From positions 205,641 to 269,640 of the forward strand of contig NZ_JANTYU010000007.1 in assembly GCF_024806835.1 (NCBI RefSeq): DNA of 64,000 nucleotides, read 5' to 3'. The DNA is from Xanthomonas sp. 3793. Its GTDB lineage: Bacteria > Pseudomonadota > Gammaproteobacteria > Xanthomonadales > Xanthomonadaceae. Position numbers and translations under genes: made by a program. The notes under the pieces are model-generated. The model was not told where the DNA came from, searched no databases, and saw nothing but the letters and a program-made list of their open reading frames with translations. This document shows positions 52,101-57,887 of this stretch, in pieces. Numbering within the stretch: the stretch's first letter is position 1; each line of letters starts with the position of its first letter.

Positions 52101-52881
52101 TGGTGGAATTTCTCTTGAGGCTCGTAATAGGCTAGACACAGCGATGTTAGGAATTTTCGGATCGCCTGCGATTTTGACAGCTAAGTTTGGCGGTACTCCC
52201 GAGCAGGTTGCAGCAGCAAACCAATTCGGCCTCAGCGTGTTTGATATGGCGGGCGTGGTTGAAGTTTTCGGGCCAAGGACGACGCGAACAGTTAAAGATC
52301 CCTCACCCGAGACACCAGTTGCGCGAAACATTAAAGATCCACCTCCGCCAAATAACGCAGTTAAGGAGCAGCCGCAGACTAATTCGGTCGTAACGCCGCC
52401 CCGGAAACCTGCAGCTCCTGATGAGGCCATCCCACCTCAACAGCATCCTGATTCGATCAGTAATGATATTCAAGATATACCAAATCTTACGGAGCGAGGA
52501 ACATTAACAAATTTGATGCCATCGGATCTGGCGGTTGCTCAGAAGCCAATTCGCACATTAATTCAAGATACTTCCGGGCGCTACTGGCTGAAGACCGAGC
52601 AGGGACGTCTGATAACGCCATCGGGGAGCTATGATTTTGTTACTATGCCAGACGGTACGATAAGAGTTGCGCGACCTGGTCCGAACCCAGATCTTTCGAG
52701 TCATCTCGGCATTAGTGGTGGTGGTGAGGTTAAGTATGCTGGATCGATAAGATTTGGAAATAATGACGGCCCTAATCGAGGTAATATTTCTGAGTGGAAA
52801 AATAACTCAGGCCACTACAAGCCTCCTGCAAGCATGAGTGATAATGCGGGGCTGCCGTCAGATAAATTTAATCCAAAATAG
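40171..52881 (+). CDS. fhaB: Filamentous hemagglutinin / contact-dependent inhibition toxin (FhaB/CdiA)
   Basis: A 4236-residue surface exoprotein. An extended signal peptide (ESPR, MNRIYRLVFNRALRVWQVA) precedes the cleavage near IAQA-QS (about 64). The TPS secretion domain is about 66-330 (NITTPSAAGVSRNRYSQFDV, IANPSGIQVDGGGFLNASRV). A Gly/Asn linker lies near 433. FHA repeats (LDNxGG type) fill about 340-1850, a non-repeat region lies at 1850-2410, and PF13332-type repeats run about 2430-3510. A pretoxin region (about 3660-3866) ends with the VENN-like IENN (3863-3866). The ~370-residue tail after it is markedly AT-rich and is the likely toxin (CT) region, ending NISEWKNNSGHYKPPAS. Its activity is not recognised. 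The ATG at 40171 is preferred over upstream in-frame codons inside fhaC. Confidence 0.95.
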   Translation: MNRIYRLVFNRALRVWQVASELVRAPGGSKGAATARVHRRTMEPLQFALLCALGLVSVVDIAQAQSAGRIVADSAAPGGERPTVLTAPNGVPMVNITTPSAAGVSRNRYSQFDVGREGAILNNARGQTQTQLGGWVQGNPWLATGSARVILNEVNGPASRLNGYVEVAGPRAEVIIANPSGIQVDGGGFLNASRVTLTTGTPILSGGALEGYRVTGGAIQVGGAGLDTSGADFTDLITRSLQVNAGIWANQLQASLGNNVVSADQTRVAPQAATGQAPTFALDVGALGGMFANKIWLVGNEQGLGVRNAGNIGAQAGELVVTVDGRLENTGALQSRQDTRITATGGIANAGTLSATRELRASTAADLNNSGGVLNAQRLQIDAAALRNQNGTIEQTGVQALALNAGSVRNRADGSIGAIAAVAPSDGATPGTGNGGNGGNGGNGNQNTGGIDGENGGTTPPVSGPAPGVAPLAAGAVTISGVMDNDGGRINGGGTVSLSVANGLDNSGGRLGVSALTARGDLGNRAGTLAVYGDADLQLGALANDQGRFTVANTLGLDAQSLSNRGGELRHAGSGTAAWQVRGLLDNQGGVLSSNAAALQLSAQAVVNAQGRIEHAGTQGLTLSAQDWSGAGGSIATPGALTWRAGAVDHRNATVSTTQLDLQATSIDNRGGALLSTGNQQAALQVRDRLDNGDGGTIAGNGDLRIRAGTLGNAGGQIQQAGNGMLAIDATALEGRAGRLISNGALAINGGRIDLAQGITSAQQIGIDADALSTAGGRVTSLGDQALRLTVRDGLDNRDGNLASNAGITIAAGAVDNQRGALLAAGSEAVTLVVGGALDNSAGTISGNGAVQLQAGSVINRGGTVVAANGAALQVNAGNLLDNSQGGRLAASGDLIARASTLDNRAGAIEHAGTGTLNVEANALQGAGGKLLSLGALQLDGGDIDLGAGSTTQAERIVVDAGSLSTAGGQLSATGTDTLRLTLTGALNNDGGTIAGNGAFAVQAAALSNRGGSLVAAGSASGRLDISGQLDNANGRIASNGNALHISANQLINQDGTLSHSGSGGLEIAVTRLDGSKGTIVTGGALSVAATAIDHRDATIGADSVQLQAQTLDNRGGRIVASGSTASALHADTLNNAGGTVAGNGDLSLTSDLLDNTQGTIQHAGSGQLQIDAQTLAGNAGKLISNGTLHVTGQSTDLRNAITSARTIAVDTGNLTTAGGQLSASGDQQLRLSIGNTLDNTGGTIGGNGVLALGAQTLINTQGTLQAAATGQSTLSIAQALHNQRGKILLAGDGHVTAASIDNQAGTLHAAGGMLQVDVDGLLDNRAQGVVSSAAQLVLEAATLDNAAGNVIAGTDLTLVTANAIGNNGGAIQATNALRLESAGLSNRAGNIIGGSALVDTRAQLLDNAGGTIGSQVGTLDIRSGALNNAGGRLQSQATLLLQTNGQTITNTGSGANGGILASGRLQVDGGALDNRGGAVFAQGDARLTVTSVDNSAAGALSAAGNFALTGTTMNNVGGRLQAGQNVDLGLNGALDNQSGLVAAGSVLTLNASTVDNRNTRSSGALGLQARQLQLQAQSLDNRQGQVITDAAGNLQLTSSLNNAGGQISSGGSLDMRADAVANSAGLLRSDGNQSVTARNLSGDGQLQSQSNLTLSLREGLTNTGEMVANGTLTIQTDGDLSNQGTLRAGNLDLTARNVDNAVNGQITGQGITHIATGGQLVNRGLIDGAVTHLQAATLDNVGTGRVYGDHVAIAAGTLQNRAETIAGVTRVATVAARERLDLGVGQLTNTDRGLIYSDGNAAIGGALDSNRLATGTARRVDNLGSTIEVAGDLDLQATTINNIRQNVVVTQTTTTLAPVRLDQPTWRNNGENDTSNIRSTSNYAASEVYYLNPQDILEDTPYITPDGYQVRRAVIRVTPQTSAYFFARGGMYQATGERSRMDPQSGTLTIYYTGRQDNQVNPDQVSAGADDPFRELSQIQPGSPAFRYNSDTLRYSNAYGTCTTNCVQLWAQFAYTDPDHILMNPQGTGGGKLGDNERYRMATRTVVEDVLQPGAGPEAVIHAGGTMRIGTDSLRNEYARIAAGGNLSIAGLTQNADVTNLAYTLFRTHSFSNVTTAYNGTTRSWSNPAISEQIGQIGSAITSGGTLSIDVGDLSNLNQGRDAPNVRDGAAVANLNIRGSQAAPTGTGMGGIAGPGGVATNAADRALAAATQAAGQSGAGSVGGVGSSGPVTGARVVDAAGGSPDRIAMGTPDTRAPTGSLFTLRPASGTYLVETDPQFTDYRSWLGSDYLLDQMGYSADSLQKRLGDGYYEQKLVREQIGQLTGRRFLDGYKSDEAQYQALLDAGATVGKAWILRPGVALTDAQMAQLTSDIVWLVEQTVTLPDGSTTTALVPQVYLRLRPGDLQSGGALLAGANVDVSLTGGLKNTGTIAGRQLVSIDAGRIEHLGGSISGNQVGLRSASDIRIEGASVTAVDALSVQAVGDVTVASTVETLQGGGFHQYSTTQLERVAGLYVTGANGSGVLSVVAGRDVNLQAAQIRNAGTDGLTQLVAGNNLNVGTQTLSRSTDTTANDRNFQRSSETTHAGTTIQGAGDVVLAAGNDLNLTAAQVGAGKAMALQAGRDINSVAAVDNSASDRSTVTKSNSLATSNYDETVRGTQLGAGGDIVMQAGRDLTLASTAVASQTGGIALAAGNDIKLLATQEQHDAVVDKETRKKSTFSNEKTTTHDEWHDSLAIGSSLSGKTVNMVAGNDLAVVGSTVLAEDNVRLAAGNNVTIESAQDTSSEAHSVRQKKSGLTGASGGGVASVGYSKSSSDSQESTRTVTQVASSVGSTEGNLVISAGNQLTIAASDIGAGKDVTLAAKDIALLARQDTVDHQASQSSKSSGFSVGVTYDPGASYRSARDSTTKNMVDTGSTMSKISRDAEGAAAGTMAAITPVVIQASSHRSNASQTESTSDARVSQLAAGGNLTLLASDGSITSQGTQMSAEGNAVLLASKDIVFDVAHNTQSSGNASTGKGWGFNNAAGLPYGNYNQQGTGNGQTDTITGTQLSVGGNASLTTTQGDISLTASNIAAQGDVSIRAAGDLTIQSGQDLLGNANQSTSKGIGTVVISDTERFAGYNKKNHTDDNAQVAQVASNVGSLGGNVSLTAGGAYTQSASNVVAAKDVDITAASIHLLTANTSSSASQQDDDLKIGAFARIKSPLIDLINNVDDARKSDGRLGTMQGMAAAANAYQSASAISSMAGGAGSGSLLSVEAGVGFATSESSFNSNSQISQGSTITGGGNVRLKTTEGDLHIVQGNLKAGDTLSLDSARDLVLEAGSSSNTEQSKGSNAGFEVGVGASVGAQTGVYAYVQASAGSHKSNVDGSTWQNTQLAGQNIVLKSEGDTTLRGAVVKGDRIDAQIGGDLTIESLQDKLDIQSKESSVGGRVQVSAGTAWDASGYASGAKANGNYLGVVEQSGLFAGSGGYHVTAGNVNLIGGAIASTNAGASELTADSLTFTDLKNQMDYSASSGSISGGFGSTGNQTDANGNPIQRTAGEQSSDIGNNIASGNYGKANTGSFMPGVPMSESGSDTSYTRATLTEGTIKIGGKTTTAAATGINTDASAAHEAVATLPDVRKILGEQQAMSAAAGTVIATGRQIGQDIAAAAESKARTIEAQYKEGLETDDEKNRFSALTPAQRESELLQKVPDYRAAYESKQQWGTGGDYSRALQAVTTVLVGSVAGQGAGQLAGNALAPYAAQLVGKTFDQNHGSDPNAVLQGLSHAVLGAVLAQVNGTSMAGGALAGAGGEVAAQYLTKALYGDDPQAYGPDGKFDPNRLPEADKQMIVSLSQAVGAIAGGITGGSLADSAATANIAKNAIENNYLSHPQRDQKARELEACKTEKCREGVEQKWDDTSLAQSHEMKDRYFSALTPEQQSQLLNLKPGTKEYDAILAKGVMQAASKVSPGLSSIYNNSFELLTETDWQGWKANYPAGGISLEARNRLDTAMLGIFGSPAILTAKFGGTPEQVAAANQFGLSVFDMAGVVEVFGPRTTRTVKDPSPETPVARNIKDPPPPNNAVKEQPQTNSVVTPPRKPAAPDEAIPPQQHPDSISNDIQDIPNLTERGTLTNLMPSDLAVAQKPIRTLIQDTSGRYWLKTEQGRLITPSGSYDFVTMPDGTIRVARPGPNPDLSSHLGISGGGEVKYAGSIRFGNNDGPNRGNISEWKNNSGHYKPPASMSDNAGLPSDKFNPK
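41467..41503 (+). repeat. In-frame 9-bp tandem repeat in fhaB (Gly-Asn-Gly)
   Basis: The unit ggcaacggc is repeated about four times, giving a GNGGNGGNGGNG linker between the TPS domain and the FHA repeats. Gain or loss of units keeps the frame and would change only linker length. Confidence 0.75.
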
Positions 52882-52892
52882 AGTGATTCGTG

Positions 52893-53291
52893 ATGGACGA
52901 AAAAATTAAGGCGCTTTGTGATGAATTCCTTAAGATGGAATCGCAAGATGCTGTTGAATGGCTAATCAGTCAATTCCCCGCCGGCAGTCAGAATAGTGGC
53001 TATGCGTTCCAATTGATTGGCCACAGATCTTGGCGCCGAGCGGATCAGAAGGTCTTAGCAAGACATTACTTTAGCACTATTCCATTTGCAAGCGCCCGTG
53101 GGTATGAGGTCTTTGCTTCTTTTATGTCCATTAGCTCTCTCTTATCCTGCCTGAATCCTTACATCCCTAAAGAGCGTATTAAGTTAGATCTTATGAAATA
53201 CCACTTGCTGCCAGTGCTGTTGAAATCAGCAAAAAATGAACGTGATCGCGTTTTGGTTACTAAATTCATTGAGGAACTAGATAAGATTTAA
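52893..53291 (+). CDS. Probable CDI immunity protein (cognate to the fhaB tail)
   Basis: A 132-residue cytosolic protein without a recognised family, mostly helical (MDEKIKALCDEFLKMESQDAVEW, SISSLLSCLNPYIPKERIK). It begins 11 nt after the fhaB stop on the same strand, and its base composition matches the AT-rich toxin tail. This is the standard position of CdiI. GTG at 52890 is an alternative start. Function inferred from position only. Confidence 0.7.
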   Translation: MDEKIKALCDEFLKMESQDAVEWLISQFPAGSQNSGYAFQLIGHRSWRRADQKVLARHYFSTIPFASARGYEVFASFMSISSLLSCLNPYIPKERIKLDLMKYHLLPVLLKSAKNERDRVLVTKFIEELDKI

Positions 53292-53329
53292 CGAGCATTC
53301 TCAAGTGCGGCCAAGGAAGCTCCAAGAAC

Positions 53330-53362
53330 GGGGTCAGTTGTATTAATAAGTCAACCTGACCC
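53330..53362. repeat. Palindromic boundary element, copy 1
   Basis: ggggtcagttgtattaataa followed by gtcaacctgaccc forms an imperfect inverted repeat around a TTAAT core. It sits 38 nt after the immunity gene stop and directly before a fhaB-like fragment. Related copies lie at 56690, 57849, 60600, 61543, 62387 and 63879. Confidence 0.7.
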
Positions 53363-54597
53363 TGCGGTCGGCGCCGGCCAGGCCGCCAGCAGCGTCATGA
53401 ACGCCGACACCGCCAAGGGTGCGGCACAAGCGGCCAACGTCAGCATCGCGGTCACCGTGGGCGGCAGCCAGAGCGAGAGCGAGAGCGAGACCAAGCAGCG
53501 CAGCTCCACCTCCAAGGGCTCCACCCTGCAGGCCGGCGGCAACGTCACCTGATCGCCACCGGTGGCGGCGAAGACAGCAACATCCTGGTGCGCGGCAGCG
53601 ACATCAAGGCCGGCAACAACCTGCTGCTGGCGGCCGACAACAACATCACCCTGGAGGCTGCGCAGGACACCTTCGAGCAGCACAGCACCAGCAAGAGCAA
53701 GAGTGCAGCGATCGGCGTAGCGATCACTTACGGTGCAGACGGCTTCGCCGCCGGTGTTACCGCCAGCGCCAGCGGCTCGCGCGGTAAGGCAGATGGCATG
53801 GACGTCACCCAGCGCAACAGCCACCTGTCGGCCGGCAATACCGCCACCCTCATCAGCGGCAACGACACCAACCTGAAGGGCGCGGTGCTCTCGGCCACAG
53901 CGTGCTGGCCGACATCGGCGGCGACCTCACCATCGAGAGCGTGCAGGACACCAGCACCTACGCCAGCAAGGACAAGGCGGTGGGCGGCAGCGTGACCTTC
54001 GGGGTGGGCTTCAGTGCCAGCGCCAGCTATAGCAGCAACAAGGTCAACGGCGACTTCGCCAGCGTCACCGAGCAAAGCGGCATCCAAGCCGGCGATGGGG
54101 GCTTCAACATCCGCGTGGGCGGCAACACCGACCTGAAGGGCGGCGTGATCGCCAGCACCCAGGCGGCGGTGGATGCCGGCGTCAATCGCCTGCAGACCGG
54201 CACGCTGACGGTGAGCGACATCACCAACACGAGTAGCTACGAAGCCAAGGGCATCAGTCTCTCGGGCGGCTACGCTGCCGGTGGCAGCAACGGCAAGGAT
54301 GGGGCCAAGACCGAGACCCAGACGCCACCGACGACCAACAACGGCAGCAATTGGTCTTGGCAAAACCAAGGTAGCGGCGCGCAAGGCGCAAGCGCTGGCT
54401 ACTCCAGCAAGAGCGGCAGCGAAACCTCGCTGACCACAAGCGGCATCAGCGGCGGCACGCTGGTCATCACCGACCAGGCCGGCCAACAAGCCAAGACCGG
54501 GCAAAGCGTCAGCGACATGCTGGCATCCCTCAATCGCGACGTGCTCACCGGCGACAGCGCCAACGGCCTGGTGAAAGGCTGGGACGGGCAGAAGTTG
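53363..54597 (+). pseudogene. Orphan fhaB/cdiA 3' fragment (hemagglutinin repeats and pretoxin)
   Basis: The translation in three successive frames gives PF13332-type repeats that belong to a different fhaB allele: GQAASSVMNADTAKGAAQ, then GNNLLLAADNNITLEAAQDT, then VLADIGGDLTIESVQDTST. Two single-base losses explain the frame changes: at about 53550 (gtcacctgatc, where a further c is expected) and at about 53893 (ctctcggccac). The last frame is open to GWDGQKL, where an IS3-family element is inserted. No start or signal peptide exists, so this is an orphan module for recombination with fhaB, or debris. Confidence 0.8.
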
Positions 54598-54671
54598 TGT
54601 CGACTCCCCGTAAAATTGATCCATCCATAGTTAGAGGTCTCCGGGCACACTAGCCACCGAGGAGACCAACG

Positions 54672-54938
54672 ATGCGCAAAAGCAAATTCACCGAGAGCCA
54701 GATCGTTACGACGTTGAAGCAGGTTGAGGCCGGAAGACAGGTCAAGGATGTTTGCCGTGAGTTGGGCATTTCTGATGCGACGTACTACGTCTGGAAGTCC
54801 AAGTACGGTGGCATGGAAGCCTCCGACGTGCAGCGGCTGCGTGATGTTGAAGCCGAGCACGCCAAACTCAAGCGAATGTATGCCGAGTTGGCGATGGAGA
54901 ACCATGCGTTGAAGGATCTGATCGCAAAAAAGCTGTAG
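54672..54938 (+). CDS. IS3-family transposase OrfA
   Basis: An 88-residue HTH protein ([42 protein letters not shown]) with a C-terminal leucine-zipper-like helix. It ends in a frameshift window: A6G at 54926-54932 just before the stop, allowing a -1 shift into OrfB. Confidence 0.95.
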   Translation: MRKSKFTESQIVTTLKQVEAGRQVKDVCRELGISDATYYVWKSKYGGMEASDVQRLRDVEAEHAKLKRMYAELAMENHALKDLIAKKL

Positions 54939-55780
54939 ACCCGGCGCATAAGCGCCCGCTCCTTGCCTGGCTCGTCGAGCAGCATGGCTGGAGCGAGCGC
55001 CGGGCCTGTGCGGTCGTTGGCGTGGCGCGCTCGACAGCGCGCTATCGGCGTCGTCCCGATCGCGACGAGGAGGTCATTGCGCTGTTGTCCGAATTGGCCG
55101 AGCGTTTTCCCGAGCGTGGTTTTGGAAAGCTGTTTCAGATCATCCGCCGTCGCGGACATGCGTGGAATCACAAGAGGGTCTGGCGCGTGTATTGCCTGAT
55201 GAAGCTCAATCAGCGTCGTTGCAGCAGGCGCCGGGTCCCCACGCGCCATCCACAACCGTTGGCATGCGGAGCACGTCCCAATGCCGGATGGTCGATCGAC
55301 TTCATGTCCGATGCGCTGTGGGATGGTCGACGCTTCCGCACGTTCAATGTCATCGACGATTTCAGTCGGGAAGCCTTGGCAATCGAAGTGGACTTGAATC
55401 TTCCGGCCGCCCGCGTCATCCGCACCTTGGAACGCATCGCAGCCTGGCGCGGCTATCCCGCTAAGCTTCGCCTGGACAACGGACCGGAATTTGTCGCGTT
55501 GGCCTTGGCCGAGTGGGCCGAGCGCAAAGGCATCGCATTGGATTTCATCGAGCCGGGGCGTCCGATGCAAAACGGTTTCATCGAACGCTTCAACGGCAGC
55601 TACCGGCGCGGCGTGCTGGACATGCACATCTTCCGCACACTGAGCGAGGTTCGCGAACAGACCGAACACTGGCTGGCCGACTACAACCAGCAGATCCCGC
55701 ACGACAGCCTGGGCGGGCTAACGCCCGCCGAGTTCCGTGATCAACATCAACCGCAGACCTCTAGTTTTGGCTGGCATTGA
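54932..55780 (+). CDS. IS3-family transposase OrfB (DDE integrase domain, made by -1 frameshift)
   Basis: From the slippery A6G the -1 frame reads without a stop through [18 protein letters not shown] (HTH_21) and the rve catalytic core: [11 protein letters not shown] (first Asp), [12 protein letters not shown] (second Asp) and [16 protein letters not shown] (Glu). It ends [13 protein letters not shown], as in IS3 elements of the IS407-like group. A GTG at 55022 could also start a separate OrfB. The element looks functional. Confidence 0.93.
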   Translation, partial: AVDPAHKRPLLAWLVEQHGWSERRACAVVGVARSTARYRRRPDRDEEVIALLSELAERFPERGFGKLFQIIRRRGHAWNHKRVWRVYCLMKLNQRRCSRRRVPTRHPQPLACGARPNAGWSIDFMSDALWDGRRFRTFNVIDDFSREALAIEVDLNLPAARVIRTLERIAAWRGYPAKLRLDNGPEFVALALAEWAERKGIALDFIEPGRPMQNGFIERFNGSYRRGVLDMHIFRTLSEVREQTEHWLADYNQQIPHDSLGGLTPAEFRDQHQPQTSSFGWH

Positions 55781-56349
55781 ATTACGGGGAGTCGACATAT
55801 GGGCTTACGCAGCTTGGAGCGGGAATAAAAGTTGGAAAAATAGGCACGGACTTCACGGGGGATCGCCCTCAAAGCAATAGCATTGGGGTTAATAAAGAGA
55901 CTCCACCTAATAACTCATCTTCTGGTGGCTCGGCGAATGGCGGTAATGCTGCCAATGAAGAATTAGCTAACGAATTATCAAGACCTCCAAATCCGACCCA
56001 AAATTACGCGGGATTCAAGGTTGGCATTGATGCTAACGAGATTGCATCAATAAATTCATCTTTTGGAGGCTCCATTTCTTATAGAGATGTTGACACAGCG
56101 CTTAAGAACGCAAATAATTATGATGGCTTCTACAATAAAACAGCTTCAATAATTAGGGATATTGCGGGCGGGCATTTGTTTGATAACGGAAATAAAAGAA
56201 CAGCTGTAGAAGTTGTTGAACGATTGATTGCAAGAAACCAAGTCGACGGGCCGCCCAATGAAGTTGTACGGAGCGTTGTAAGAAGAATTGCTAATGGCGA
56301 ATTGAAGAATGTCGATGATATTTCAAAAGCTTTAAGGGGCATGAAATGA
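55777..56349 (+). CDS. Orphan CdiA-CT module with Fic/Doc-type toxin domain
   Basis: The open frame begins inside the IS right end; the real module begins at about 55798 and lacks its own start. It contains a Ser/Asn/Gly-rich linker and then a Fic/Doc domain: [40 protein letters not shown] (cited in part), whose [11 protein letters not shown] matches the Doc motif HxFxxxNKRTA used for AMPylation or phosphorylation of targets such as EF-Tu. The sequence is AT-rich. Its stop overlaps the start of the next small gene (ATGA), the likely immunity. It is expressed only after recombination into fhaB, or from a fortuitous start. Confidence 0.75.
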   Translation: MNYGESTYGLTQLGAGIKVGKIGTDFTGDRPQSNSIGVNKETPPNNSSSGGSANGGNAANEELANELSRPPNPTQNYAGFKVGIDANEIASINSSFGGSISYRDVDTALKNANNYDGFYNKTASIIRDIAGGHLFDNGNKRTAVEVVERLIARNQVDGPPNEVVRSVVRRIANGELKNVDDISKALRGMK

Positions 56350-56642
56350 ATAGTGACCGTGAATGCGCAAATAAATATGCCGAGCAATTAGGCCTGCCTT
56401 CCATTGAAACTTTGACTGCCGATGATTTCATTGTTTCCATGAGCTTGATTTCATCAGAATTCCGCGGGTTTTTTATAATTAAATTTGATGGCGAAAGAGT
56501 GGCTGGACAGTATACATTTGCATTGAATTTAATCGAAGAAAAAGGGATATCCATAAGAAAAGATGTTGACAGCATCGTTGACGGAGTTGAATTTATATTT
56601 TCTGAATTATACAAAAATAATATTATTATGGGCAATTTATAA
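56346..56642 (+). CDS. Probable immunity protein for the Fic/Doc CT module
   Basis: A 98-residue small protein not assigned to a family ([20 protein letters not shown] start; alpha/beta pattern with FRGFFIIKFDGERVAGQYTF). It is coupled to the preceding toxin by an ATGA overlap, which is the standard toxin/immunity arrangement. Low GC like its partner. Confidence 0.65.
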   Translation: MNSDRECANKYAEQLGLPSIETLTADDFIVSMSLISSEFRGFFIIKFDGERVAGQYTFALNLIEEKGISIRKDVDSIVDGVEFIFSELYKNNIIMGNL

Positions 56643-56680
56643 TGTCGCCCCCCCTCAATTCAATGCCAGCTAAAATTAGA
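56643..56680 (-). mobile_element. IS3-family end fragment, inverted
   Basis: The 38 bases after the immunity stop match the reverse complement of the right end of the IS at 54598-55797 (shared part tcaattcaatgccagc, then taaaattaga against ccaaaactaga), with the terminal TGTCG kept. Orientation is opposite to the intact copy. Confidence 0.75.
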
Positions 56681-56689
56681 CATAAGAAC

Positions 56690-56723
56690 GGGGTCAGGTG
56701 TAGTTAATACGTCAATCTGGCCC
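56690..56723. repeat. Palindromic boundary element, copy 2
   Basis: ggggtcaggtgtagttaata followed by cgtcaatctggccc. It sits 48 nt after the immunity stop and directly before a fhaB fragment. The same right flank (ctgcg plus one base, then tc) is found in copies 1 and 3. Confidence 0.7.
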
Positions 56724-56728
56724 TGCGT

Positions 56729-56971
56729 TCGGCCGAGGGCAATGCCGTGCTGCTCGCCAGTAAGGACATCGTGTTTGACGTTGCGCACAACACCCAATCC
56801 AGCGGCCTTGCCAGTACCGGCAAGGGCTGGGGCTTCAACAATGCCGCCGGCTTGCCGTACGGCAATTACAACCAGCAAGGCACCGGCAACGGCCAGACCG
56901 ACACCATCACCGGCACCCAGTTGTCGGTGGGCGGCAACGCCAGCCTGACCACTACGCAGGGCGACATCTCC
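56729..56971 (+). pseudogene. Duplicated 243-nt fragment of fhaB
   Basis: Nearly identical to fhaB 49129-49371 (both encode AEGNAVLLASKDIVFDVAHN and VGGNASLTTTQGDIS) with only scattered substitutions and no length change. It is joined to the palindrome on the left and to an IS3-family fragment on the right. Confidence 0.9.
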
Positions 56972-57275
56972 GTGGCGTTGGCCTTAGCTGAGTGGGTCGA
57001 GCGCAAGGGGATTGCCCTGGATTCATCGAGCCGGGGCGTCCGATGCAAAACGTTTCATCGAACGCTTCAACGGCAGCTACAGGCGCGGCGTGCTGGACAT
57101 GCATAGCTTCCGCACGCTGAACGAGGTCCGCCGAACAGACCGAACATTGGCTGGCCGAGTACAACCAACAGATCCCGCACGATAGCCTGGGCGAACTAAG
57201 GCCCGTTGGGTTCCGTGATCAACATCAACCGCAGACCTCTAATTTTAGCTGGCATTGAATTGCGGGGAGTCGACA
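56972..57275 (+). mobile_element. IS3-family 3' fragment (about 304 nt)
   Basis: Matches IS positions 55493-55797 from the orfB codons for VALALAEW through the right inverted repeat (gcggggagtcgaca). It carries several small indels that break orfB. It directly abuts the fhaB fragment with no spacer. Confidence 0.88.
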
Positions 57276-57431
57276 AAAGAATGGTTGATTTAGCTCAACA
57301 AGCAGCTGCTATAGGATATAAAAAATTCATGTCTCAAGGACTTTCTGTCTATGATTCGTCTTCCGGGGGGTAATTTCCGGATTTATCTCGATCCGGTGAC
57401 TGGATTGGTGCGCAATGTTCATCCGAAGTAA
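57276..57431 (+). pseudogene. Remnant of a CdiA-CT toxin end
   Basis: Two short AT-rich frames look like one broken CT: MVDLAQQAAAIGYKKFMSQG (57281-57373), then in the other frame LPGGNFRIYLDPVTGLVRNV (57351-57431). A one- or two-base change in the region near 57350-57370 would join them. It precedes a CdiI-like gene by 21 nt, so it is probably that gene's former toxin. Activity lost or unknown. Confidence 0.55.
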
Positions 57432-57452
57432 TATACGATACAGGTGATTAAT

Positions 57453-57833
57453 ATGGATTATCTCTACGGTCAGCCGTATGATTTTTCGGATAAAAGATGG
57501 ATCCTGAAAGGTTATTTTGATATAATCCATAGTCAGGGCAGCCTGATTGAGGCAGCCAGTCTCTTGGTCAAGAAGTGGGGATTTTCTACTGATGGAGCGT
57601 ACTGCCGATTCCCTGACGAAAATAGTTTATTTGAAGAGGATCGCTTTATTGGTGTTGAATTTTGTCTCGATAACTTTTTTACTGAGGACAGTGTTTTGAT
57701 TGTTAGTGAACGAGAGTTTTTTGAGTTTCTAGCAAAATCTCTAGAAATTTACGACAGACTCCATCCATCCGAATCAGCCAAAGTCTTTCCCATCATTGAC
57801 CAGGCGAGAATAATGCAAGAAATTAGTAATTGA
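57453..57833 (+). CDS. CdiI-like immunity protein (ribonuclease-toxin immunity type)
   Basis: A 126-residue acidic protein. The features FSDKRWILKGYFDIIHSQGS, WGFSTDGAYCRFPDE, IGVEFCLDNFFTEDSVLIVS and LEIYDRLHPSE resemble the CdiI family described as immunity to ribonuclease CDI toxins. ATG at 57453 is chosen; GTG 57444 is an alternative. The adjacent toxin is only a remnant, so this gene may now protect against toxins of neighbouring strains. Confidence 0.7.
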   Translation: MDYLYGQPYDFSDKRWILKGYFDIIHSQGSLIEAASLLVKKWGFSTDGAYCRFPDENSLFEEDRFIGVEFCLDNFFTEDSVLIVSEREFFEFLAKSLEIYDRLHPSESAKVFPIIDQARIMQEISN

Positions 57834-57848
57834 ATTTATTTAGAGAAA

Positions 57849-57882
57849 GGGGTCAGGTGTAATTAATAAGTCAATCTGACCC
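57849..57882. repeat. Palindromic boundary element, copy 3
   Basis: ggggtcaggtgtaattaata followed by agtcaatctgaccc lies 16 nt after the immunity stop. The same right flank as copies 1 and 2 follows. Confidence 0.7.
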
Positions 57883-57887
57883 TGCGC

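Larger units (their letters stand above)
54598..55797 (+). mobile_element. Intact IS3-family insertion sequence (1200 bp)
   Basis: Ends are inverted repeats TGTCGACTCCCCGTAA (left, 54598) and its complement (right, ending 55797). It encodes OrfA and OrfB in the -1 frame. The flanks (gttg / tatg) show no target duplication. Removing the element precisely joins QKL to YGLTQLG in one reading frame, so it interrupts an orphan cdiA module. Fragments of the same element occur at 56643, 56972, 57924 and probably 59585. Confidence 0.93.

Noticed and set aside
53588..53995. Independent small gene inside the orphan fhaB fragment
   Set aside because: Its translation is FHA-type repeat continuous with neighbouring frames; single-base losses explain the split.
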